Below are positions 55,504 through 64,000 of a stretch of DNA of 64,000 nucleotides, one piece after another. Source of the stretch: Botrytis cinerea B05.10 (Eukaryota; Ascomycota; Leotiomycetes; Helotiales; Sclerotiniaceae); the NCBI RefSeq assembly GCF_000143535.2, contig NC_037310.1, forward strand, positions 1,054,001 through 1,118,000, written 5' to 3'. Position 1 is the first letter of the stretch. Each line of letters starts with the position of its first letter. The notes below the pieces were generated by a model, which was not told where the DNA came from, searched no databases, and saw only the letters and a list, made by a program, of their open reading frames with translations. A program made the position numbers and the translations under genes.

Positions 55504-57046
55504 TTTTATATTATGCGCGTTTTTGTCTTGTAGATAGAGCTCTTTGGACAGGCAAGGCGTAGATCTTGATAGTTATTTACCATAAAACAACAGGTAATGG
55601 TGAGATTCGTGGGGTTTTGATATAATAGTGTTTGCGACTGACGAGGATGGAGGCAGAAGGAGGAGAGTGAGGGATCACCTCCTGCTGGAATTCTTTCTTG
55701 GGAAAAGCAAAAAAGAAAGCCAGTGAAGGCCAGTTTAGCAATCTAATCAGTTACTTATAGATTTTCATTGAATAATTGAACAAAGGTTGGTCTACAAGCA
55801 GATATTTGCTGTTATCGAGCAGTGGTAGTTGTGTTTTCGAAGATGATAAAAGATAGAAACCTGGGACTTTGTATTGTCCGAGGCCGAACAGTTGTAAATG
55901 GCAAGCAAGAAAGGTGGGGCTATTCAAAATACAGAAACAACATCAAATATTTCTTTCAGATGAGTGTGTGGGCGGTGAATAACTTCAAGTGAGTATAATT
56001 GTGATCGGGTGGGAATGGAAGGGGAGTGAATTATGAGAATCTTGATTATGCAAGGAATAGGAAGCCTAACTTTAGTTTGTCACAATGGCAACAAGTTGGC
56101 AAAGAGACAGTAAGCAGGGCATGTAAAGAAAATGGAACTAGCTGTTGTTGTTGTTGTTATTATTGTAGTTGTTGATGTCAACTGCAACTAGTCAACCAGG
56201 ACCTATTGTTAGATCAACTTCGGATCTAACAACTTCGGGTATTGCCGGTTGCTACCACTACTCCTCCTGTTGAAATCTTGATCCCAAGCTTCATACTATC
56301 AATTATTCCCCCGAATAGAATAACTACTTCTCAAAGACTTTAAGAAGAGAGATCTATATTGTTCACAATCGTCATTTCGCCCTTTATTAACTTTTTGAAG
56401 AAATTTATACTCATCTACCTCTCAATCTGGAACAGTGAGGCTATCTGACAAGGCTATTCCAACTCAACTTGAACAGCAGGACTATAGGGCATAAGTCCTA
56501 ATAAAAAAAATACAAGTGGAATGTCTAATATAACCAACGTCTGCCGTTTTACTCTTTATGTACAACATTATACAAAACGCACCAGACCGCAGAAGTGGAG
56601 TCTTTATTAAGGTTCTACAACAATGCCCAATCCAAACAACTATGCATTCTACACATTTGGTGATAACAAATCATACTTGACACATCTTTCAACCTACATT
56701 GGACTGTCAGCATTTGAATGACTATCGCTAATTTTGAAGTGCCAGGTTAAAGGGGTTCGGGCTCGGCGTGCCAAGACATACAAAATGAAAACTTTAGGTG
56801 GGTAGGTAAAGGGCAAAAAATAGAGCAGGGTATGTGCAAGTCTGACCGAACACAACCTAAATGATGTTGCGCTACAAACCAGTTTGTCCCAGAAGGCATA
56901 AACTAGACAAGCTAGCTTGGCACATTGACAGCTTGCTAGTAGCCGGCCCCTAGAGGCATACACAAAAAACATGGCTGTCGTTGCTAAATCTTTGACTAGA
57001 ACAGAAGGCAATAGTGATACATAAAGAGGTAGTGCAGGAGGGGCGA
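55504..57046. other. intergenic interval (1.5 kb) with a TTG microsatellite
   Basis: Long upstream region of the 922-aa gene, then the 3' side of the kinase-like gene. A TTG-rich microsatellite is at 56142-56174. The ORF at 56694-57098 (-) overlaps the kinase end and may include an alternative last exon. Confidence 0.45.
56142..56174. repeat. TTG microsatellite
   Basis: Six or so TTG units degenerating into TTATTATTGTAGTTG. Simple repeat in non-coding DNA. Confidence 0.75.
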
Positions 57047-59189
57047 TTAAGAATATAACAGCAGACAAAGAGATGGAAGTAAAGAAAGGGCGGAACATAC
57101 ATCTTCAATGGAAGCCTGCAAGAACTTTCTAGCTTCCAAACCTGCCCATACCTTCAGCATAGAAAAATCACCTTGGCGAAGCATTCCACCTCCACTCTGT
57201 GCTCCCAATTCTCGTAGAATAGGCAGTGCAGAGGACAGCAAGTCGATATCAGGGTTGAGACTTCTGCCAATACCTTCTAGCAACAAAATGCTGATGACCA
57301 CGTTGACAAAATCCCCTTCCATCCTAACGTGATGAGTCCGAACCATGGAGAGAACCTCGTTTAGTATATCTCCTATTTTCATGTTGCCCAATGCTAACGT
57401 GCGACTCTTAACTCCTAGGACAAGATGTTGCATTTTCAAAGAATAAATCTCTTCATCAATGACTGCATCAGGCTGGCGACATCTTTGACACATCAAGTGA
57501 CCTGCTTTATAGCCATCAAACTCAGCTACAGCTTTGAAAAGGTCAAGAAAGTTTCTTCGATTAGTTGCATTTAGTTCTGTAACCAAGCCCGTGTCAATGA
57601 AGATCAATTGGGGCCTGAATCCTTCTTTGTCAATTTTTGAAAGTTCTGCTTGCCATGCCTGGGGATCCTTTCTGTGGCGATATGGCTGAAGTCTTGCTAG
57701 TACTTGTTCAGTGACATCTGGTTGGGACTGAGGATCTTCGTCTTTATGTTTACTGAAAGGTAGGTTGGGCTTCTCAGATTGGTAAAAGCGAACCATTATG
57801 TTGCCTGGATGAAGGTCTGCATGAATAAAATTGTCAATTAGCAACATGCGTAAGAATGCATCAAGCCCTTCATCTGCAATATCCTGCTGGAATACGCCGC
57901 CACCATTTTCCATGAAGTCAGATAACGGTATACCCTGTGCGAATTCCTCCACCAGTACTTGTCTTGTGGTGAACTGAGTATATGGGAATGGAAACCATGC
58001 TGTTGTCCTTGGTTTGAAATTTTTTCTGAAGATTGACAAGTTTGCAGCTTCAATTCGAAGATCAAGCTGCAATCTCATCATTTGTCCAAATTGCTCGACT
58101 TCATCTGGAAACGACAGCCATTCAAATGTGGGAATCAAATTAATTACTGAAGCAAATACCCACATGATCCGTAGATCTCGTCTAACAACTCTTTCTACCC
58201 CTGGATGAAGAACTTTAATTGCAACATAACTTGATGGGACTCTTTGTGGTGTGCTCTTGATAAGCGTGTCGACATTTTTACGCACATTTTTTCGTATGTT
58301 TGTGGGCTCTTGAAGATCTGGATCTCCTGGTGTTGCCAAATCTGGTTTAAGCTTGGCCTTGTAAACTTGTGCTATAGCCCCCACCCCCAAAGGCTGTTCC
58401 TGAAATTCCTCAAATATATCGTCAAAGGGTCGCCCATCAAATGCTCTACTTATAATCCTTTTGGTGGCATGTAGTGAGTGCGCAGGTGCATTGGAATGAA
58501 GTTGTGACATGATCTCGCACATTTGCGAAGGGAAGATATCTGATCTAGAGGCAGCCCATTGCCCAAGCTAGAAAGTCAGCACAGCAAGGTACAACAAGAA
58601 TTAGATGCCACACCTTAATAAACGCAGGCCCGGCTCGTTCCATAGCCTTAACTAAGAACCTGTACCACCATAGAGTACCCATCCGCTCATTGTCTCGCGT
58701 GGTGTCCCTAGGCCCAAAGTATGCAGCGGGTATAGTAACAAGAACTGGAACGAATATAACCACAAGGTGCAGGAAGCGTATGCTTGTACAAAGTGGTTCC
58801 CATAGACAGGCGTCTAGAAAATAGATTATACTATCTTTTACTCGTTGAAGCCCACGAACATTGTCACCCACTTTCTTGCTGATTTCATCTCTCGACGCCT
58901 CTAGCATTCGCCCTTCTGCAGTCATCTCAGTTCCGTCATTATCTTTTTCTGATAGCCGAACAAATACAGTAGGGCTCAAGCCTGCTGCGGCGGCGAGGAC
59001 GAGCCCTTTAGTCCGCGGCGGCGATTCGAATTGCCATCTTCCTCGTTTTCTCCAACCCCCTTCTCCCCCACCTCCACCACCATATTTATATGATTGTCTT
59101 GTTGCTGATTGAAGATTCCGACATTGGATCGAGGCTCGTATTCTGGGAAGGGTCTGACGAAGACATGTTCGACCTGTGGCCAAAAACAT
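57047..59189 (-). CDS. mitochondrial UbiB/ABC1-family atypical kinase, Cqd1/ADCK2-like
   Basis: Two exons on the minus strand, 59189-58614 and 58567-57047 (698 aa); the 46-nt intron restores the family hallmark KLGQ (K192-Q195). The N-terminus is Arg-rich (MFLATGRTCLRQTLPRIRAS), a mitochondrial presequence, and a TM segment lies at about 125-145. Kinase elements: PLGVGAIAQVY instead of the Ala-rich loop, as in ADCK2; AIKVLHPG with K310; HADLHPGN (D443, N448); and IDTG (D517). Yeast Cqd1 affects coenzyme Q distribution and mitochondrial lipid/membrane architecture; the same role is inferred. The 3' end is uncertain: a GTATGT donor after SIED could begin an intron, replacing the last VCSALSLLPSLCLLLYS. 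The frame is open upstream to an ATG at 59366. Confidence 0.85.
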
Positions 59190-59860
59190 CCTTATCTTCC
59201 TTCGTGTGAAGATTGGCTTGTTCCCGCAATTGAGTCCTATCGAGGCTCCATAGATGTTTTGTTGATAATGGATTTGGTAACGGTATAACCTAGACGTTGT
59301 AAACGCCCCTTCACGGAAGCATGAGTTGCGCCAGTGAAGTATTGATTCGGTGACGTCAGGTATCAATTATAACATTTCTTCATTTGAGCCACACCAAAAA
59401 ATGTAATGTGCATTCATATGATAGAACATGCCATGATAATTGCCAAAATAGACACATTTATTAAAAAAGATGTGGCATTTGAAATATATACATCTAATAA
59501 GCACCTAGGTATATGATAATGTCAACAACCTGATCCCTATCATTCTCTGCGCGTTTGTTCCATGTGATAAATTGTGCCTTTTACTCAAGGAGACCCATAT
59601 TATTTTTCATGAATGGCGGAAGCAACGGTTCATCGCCGGTTTGGGGGGAAAAAATCCTTGAGCGGCGGAATTTTTGCCGAATCCCCTCTTTCCTCCTCTT
59701 TTTCTCTTTTCTTCGAATCACAGTGAAGCTAATTCCAATAAAGATACATTCATTCACTTCTCTCAGTGTTTAAGAGGACATCAATTATCTCTAATTTATA
59801 TCCTTCATACACAAACCTAAAAAGTACACAAATTGGTTCATCTCAAGTCTCACAAACAAT
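59190..59860. other. divergent promoter region between kinase-like gene and CYC3
   Basis: Two nuclear genes for mitochondrial proteins diverge from this 0.67-kb interval. CT-rich sequence precedes the CYC3 ATG. No gene seen. Confidence 0.5.
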
Positions 59861-60936
59861 ATGGGCTGGTTCTGGGCTGATTCTCCTGCACCTGCTGCTG
59901 CGGCGTCGGGTATGAGAAATGTCCCTCACGCTTTGCCCAAGGATAGCAATGCCACTCCACCTGTGAGTATATAAGTCTCTGTTTTACTCCGTCATTCTGT
60001 GATTCTGATTTTCCGCTCGCCAGCCATCATGTCCTATGCACAAGCCCAGCGCAGATGCTCTGAAGCCTGTGGCAAAACCTCCAGCATCATCACCCGAATC
60101 CGCCTGTCCATATACTCCCGACAAAGTTTCTCAAGAATCTCAAGCGACGTCCAAATACTCCAAATACAACCCTTTAAACTACATGTTCCCGGACTTATCT
60201 CAAGAGAGAGCGAAGGATCAGACTGTTGTATTGCCAACCGAAAGGGAGCCATCTACAATACCTAAAGGCACTGGGGATGGTAACTGGGAGTATCCTTCAC
60301 CACAACAAATGTACAATGCTCTTCTGCGCAAAGGCTATACTGATACGGATGCGACTGCCGTTGAGAGTATGGTATCAGTTCACAATTTCTTGAATGAGGG
60401 TGCTTGGGCTGAAATCGTAGAATGGGAACGAAGATTTGGCAAAGGGTTGTTCAAGGGTTGGGAGAATTGTAGAAGAGGAGAAGAGGGTTCAAAGGCAGGA
60501 GCAGAGATTGGTGCAAATGAAGACGAAGTGCCCCAGCCCAAATTAGTTCGATTCATGGGCAGACCAAAGGAGATGACGCCAAAGGCTGCGATGATTCAAG
60601 CCATGGGTTGGGCTTTTCCAGAAAAATACGGGTAAGTATTTTACGATCTTTTGTCAACGGCTCAACTTGACTAACCGCGTTTATAGTACTGAGCCGCCAT
60701 TCGATCGACATGATTGGTTTGTCCAAAGAGAATATAATGGCCAGAAGAAGGAAGTTAGATACATCATCGATTATTACTCAGGAGGCGAAGAACCTACTGG
60801 AGAACCCATATTCTATCTGGATGTTAGACCCGCCCTCACTCCAACCCAAGCTGTAGAGCGCATGATGCGATGGAGTGGTGATGTTTGGTATCGCGCATCA
60901 GGTGCTTCCGTTAGAGAGAACATCAAAAAGAATTAG
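59861..60936 (+). CDS. CYC3: holocytochrome c synthase (cytochrome c heme lyase)
   Basis: Three exons, 59861-59962, 60024-60631 and 60687-60936 (319 aa). Residues 37-40, CPMH, are a CP-type heme-regulatory/heme-binding motif in the Pro/Ala-rich N-terminal region, with a second CPYT near residue 60. The C-terminal part carries the heme lyase core: [79 protein letters not shown] and YIIDYYSGG. Reaction: covalent attachment of heme to the CXXCH cysteines of cytochrome c in the mitochondrial intermembrane space. Length fits the fungal family. The exon 2/3 junction splits the Gly codon before [10 protein letters not shown]. Confidence 0.95.
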
Positions 60937-61319
60937 GAATTCTATCTATTTCTTGAGATATGAATTGGCGTTTTGCAGCGGTTTTAAGCAATACGCTTCG
61001 GTTTGGGTTAGGATTTGGTATCTGCGGTTATGATCTGATTGGATCAATGACATGGGGTTATGCATATGGAATGGTCCCTGGGTAGGAATCACAGTTTACG
61101 CCTCTCTTCTCTTGTAGTTATTGATACCTAGATAATGATATTCCTTATTCACGACGTCAGATTTATCCAGTTTTCGGGTGTAGCTGTTGTGCAGCTTATC
61201 GTAGTGCAAGACTTTTAGGTGGAGCTACCCGAATCATGATAAGAGCTTCTTTAAATCCCCCACTACCCATACATTATTGTTCCCTCTTCTCAACCGTTTG
61301 AAAGATTAGAGCAGCCAGT
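60937..61319. other. intergenic region CYC3-HRI1
   Basis: No gene seen. It holds the CYC3 3' region and the HRI1 promoter. Confidence 0.4.
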
Positions 61320-62181
61320 ATGGCGGAACCCTTTGTATCAATCAGGAAATACATTAAATGGGGAGCAAGTATTCATAAGATTTGTACAATCTCGCCTCCA
61401 ATATGCTAACAATTATTGCAGGAGAGAGCAGCAGAAGAGAATACAAAGTGCATACCTTGAGCTGTTGTCAACAGCCCTAACATGCTAACACACACTTAGC
61501 ACTCTTGTTCTAACATCTGCCGATAAACACTATGTAGACATACGAATCCTTGACCCATCTCATCCACCCCCAAACAGCACCTCCGACCCTCAAGCAATAT
61601 TGAGGCTGGAGTGGGGTTTCGCGGGCACTGCAATCAGCACTCCCGCAGTATTCAAAGATGGTGATAAAAGCATATTGATTAAACCGGCACATACACAGTG
61701 GGTTCATGAAATAGATAATAAGATACGGAATCCTGGACCGAATGATCGTGATGAAGGCTACATGTACCCTGTGGAGGGCACAAACGAAGTTTTGGAAAAG
61801 GGTGCCATGGTGAATCCAGACACCGGGAAAGTGGAAGACTATGAAGAATTATGGGAGGATCTCGAGGTTGGAATGACGGAAGGGGAGAAGAATGATTATT
61901 TTGTGAGTTGGGTGCTGAAGACGAAAGATGCTGGTGAAGTAAACGGAATGGTAATTAGAATTGGCGAGTGGGTACAGGGGGTCATGAGAAAGGGGGATGA
62001 CTTCTCAGTTATTGGGTGGAAATGGACTATCGAAGAGGGGTGGAAAAGAGTGTTGGCAATTGGTGAAGATTTTGGGCTAGATAGCAGGGTCTTTGGGAAA
62101 GAGATATCTGTGGGTGATAGCATTAAGGTCGATAGCGGCGTGGAGTGGGAATTCAAAAGCTGTCACAAGCACAGAAAGTAA
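61320..62181 (+). CDS. HRI1: HRI1-family protein
   Basis: Three exons, 61320-61364, 61422-61447 and 61500-62181 (250 aa). Start MAEPFVSIRKYIKWG, then ERAAEENTNTLVLTSADKHYVDIRIL, matches the pattern of the fungal HRI1 (YLR301W) N-terminus. The rest contains two lipocalin-like beta-barrel halves, with FAGTAISTP, TQWVHEID and the stretch EEGWKRVLAIGEDF. The first intron must be GC-AG (GGA/GCAAGT...GCAG), because the nearby GT at 61369 breaks the frame whatever acceptor is used. Exon 2 is only 26 nt. Yeast Hri1 is a cytosolic protein that interacts with Sec72 and Hrr25; the biochemical role is unknown. The branch-site-like TGCTAAC lies 11 nt before the first acceptor. Confidence 0.88.
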
Positions 62182-62482
62182 GCAAGGGAGCCGGAGAGCC
62201 AAGTAGTCAATTTCGAATCTTTTCGACTAATATTATGATTCCCATGGAAGAATGGTATTTCATTTTGCCCTCTGATTGTGGCCAATGAGCTACTACCTTG
62301 GAATCAACTTCGCGTTGGCATATTTACATTCCTGTCGAGGAATGTTAATGTCTCCTCTCAGAATCTATAAGTATAGGATTTAGCTTCAAGGCAAACATTT
62401 CATTCTTACGGCAATACGTGTCTCTCGTTTCCATTGCATTCAATTCTGTCTGTCTTTTTCTATCTTGAATTTGTAAGTAACT
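62182..62482. other. intergenic region HRI1 to hydrolase-like gene
   Basis: No gene seen; TC-rich leader towards the next ATG. Confidence 0.35.
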
Positions 62483-64000
62483 ATGCCCTGGTTATCACGC
62501 AATAGCAGTCCCGCGAATTCCATTGGAGACATGATGGCAGTCCAATCACCGATTGTTGCCCCGGCGAAGATATCGCCATCCTCTTCAATGGCAGTCACAG
62601 TCATTCCTTCGATCATCGATCCTACATGCGGGACATCACCCGCTCAATATCGCCATTCAACAATGGAAGTCTTCTGGAACTCCATGCACATACTTTCTCG
62701 CAATTTGTACTGCATTCCCCAGATGATGGGATCCTTCACTTTTAGTGTGGCCCAAATGATTCCTAAGAGCTCAGGGAGGGATATGTATGAAATGGGCATT
62801 CAGTGTATGTTATGTATCATGGAGTGTTGGGCAATGCTCATGGTCATACCGGCATTCTTGACGATGCCTGGAGCGATGTTCATGATGTGTTGTCTGGCTA
62901 TGTGGGGGGTTATGGTTGGGATGTCATGGCTATTGAGAGGAAGAGAGAGAATTTGTGAAAGTATAATGCCTGTTGGAGACTTTGGGGACGAGAAATGGAT
63001 TTTTGTTAATGGTAGTTGTACGAGGTAGGCAGATCACCCTCTAGGAAAGGAGTATTTGTGTATATCGCTCATATTGGAACAGCTACACTCAAATGATGCA
63101 TCATCTCACTCGACTGAGTATCATTTTTCACCGCCGCATGACCGGAATCCACAATCGCACCTTGGGGCTCCCTCTCGACCTTCTCTTTCACTTTCTCTCG
63201 ACCGCCATGCCCATCCACCGCACTCTGTATTCGCAACTTCGCGAAACTCTTTTGTCACCTAGTATCCAAAAAGTAGTCATTCTCTCACATTCAACCGGTT
63301 CCAAGATCGTCTCTGATATCCTTGATCAACTACACGCCGATCTGCCAGCTAGTTTAATGGCGAAATTGGAGATCTATACTTTCGGAGCCGCAGGTGGCTC
63401 TTTCTCGAATCCTCTGGTCAATTCGCTTCGTATGGAACTCGGGGCTCATGCAGAGAATGAGAACACCAATATGAAAGTATCTTATGAACGTGTAATACCC
63501 GTGAGTAACTCTATATTCCATCCAAATGCATATTTAATCGTGAGAATAGCATATTGAACATTACCTTCCTCTTACATCCTCGCCGCTGTCTACTATGTCG
63601 ATTTTACACCCGGTCTTACATACTCTAGACTCTCGATTCTGCGGCCGAATGTTCATATTGAATGGGTTTCACCCGGTCTTGTTCGAGCAATACTTGGATA
63701 TGATGTTCACTTGGCGAAAATCCGGTAATTCAGGTGATGAGTCGGAGAATCGAGGGTTTTGGGATGAAATGGTCAGAGTTGATGGAGAGACAGCTGAAAA
63801 GAGAGAATTTACAGCGGGTGCAAGAGGCGCAGCTGGTATGGGAAAGGGAGAGAGAAGATGGAGTGGGCTGATGCAGATGGAGAAGGAGGGAAAGAGAAGA
63901 CCGGGTAGTTGGAGCTGGTCGAAGATGGGGATGGATGGAGTAGGAATGGTGAGGAGAGAGACGAAGGCTTTGGAGGGAAAGAGAATGAGGGAGGTGGGGA
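62483..64000 (+). CDS. membrane alpha/beta-hydrolase-like protein, partial (runs off the right edge)
   Basis: Exons 62483-63024, 63083-63500 and 63551 to beyond 64000 (at least 520 aa visible, open at the edge). The N-terminal half has Met/Cys-rich hydrophobic helices (about residues 113-152, CIMECWAMLMVIPAF... and MFMMCCLAMWGVMVGMSW). The next exon has VVILSHSTGSKIVSDIL around S251, a nucleophile-elbow-like turn with SxSxG in place of GxSxG, as in some fungal DUF-type lipase-like proteins. It then continues with THFGAAGGSF-like and VIPHIEHY segments, the usual position of the catalytic His. The C-terminal part is basic and Gly/Arg/Glu-rich. I infer a membrane-associated serine-hydrolase-like protein of unknown substrate; activity is uncertain. 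Confidence 0.7.

Overview
This window is nuclear DNA of a filamentous ascomycete. Its genes carry short (about 50-60 nt) introns with fungal TACTAAC/GCTAAC-type branch sites, and it is moderately AT-rich. The gene set includes AA11 LPMO-CBM18, histidine-acid phytase, SEC20 with a KDEL tail, TVP23, IPP1, HRI1, cytochrome c heme lyase and mL53. Overall look and gene style resemble Leotiomycetes (Botrytis/Sclerotinia relatives). That placement is inference; no marker gene here settles the species.

Layout. 1-4.1 kb is almost gene-free, with a possible gene tail at the very left edge. 4.1-10.3 kb holds a type II membrane fucosyltransferase-like protein, a FAD-monooxygenase-like protein and a GPI-anchored Cys-rich cell-surface protein, all on +. 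10.7-20.3 kb is a redox stretch: an FMN-dependent lactate-monooxygenase-like enzyme (-), a ten-exon zinc alcohol dehydrogenase (+), a SWIM-like orphan protein (+) and a second zinc alcohol dehydrogenase (-). 21.5-26.9 kb has a membrane-anchored phytase (+), a dienelactone hydrolase (-) and tRNA-dihydrouridine synthase DUS2 (-). 29.0-31.4 kb is a nine-exon peroxisomal acyl-CoA ligase (+). 33.2-47.8 kb carries TVP23 (-), AA11 LPMO (-), SEC20 (-), mL53 (+), IPP1 (-), a cytochrome P450 (-) and methylmalonate-semialdehyde dehydrogenase (-). 48.5-48.9 kb has an intron-containing tRNA-Ala(CGC) (-) with a degenerate inverted copy beside it. 49.2-64 kb carries an SRP40/NOL8-like nucleolar protein (+), a 922-aa two-TM protein (-), a Cqd1/ADCK2-like UbiB kinase (-), cytochrome c heme lyase (+), HRI1 (+) and the left part of a membrane alpha/beta-hydrolase-like protein (+) that runs off the right edge.

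Functionally these are mostly independent housekeeping genes: ER-Golgi traffic (SEC20, TVP23), mitochondria (mL53, CYC3, MMSDH, Cqd1-like) and phosphate metabolism (phytase, IPP1). They are interspersed with accessory oxidoreductases and secreted enzymes. I see no biosynthetic gene cluster, CRISPR array, or intact transposon. The most unusual signals are in transcript processing. IPP1 has a 15-nt microexon followed by an apparent GA-AG intron, and an in-frame, presequence-like N-terminal extension upstream of its usual start. HRI1 needs a GC-AG intron to be read. The tRNA-Ala gene sits beside a decayed inverted copy of itself. All exon models were worked out by eye from splice signals, reading frame and family conservation; none is backed by RNA data.
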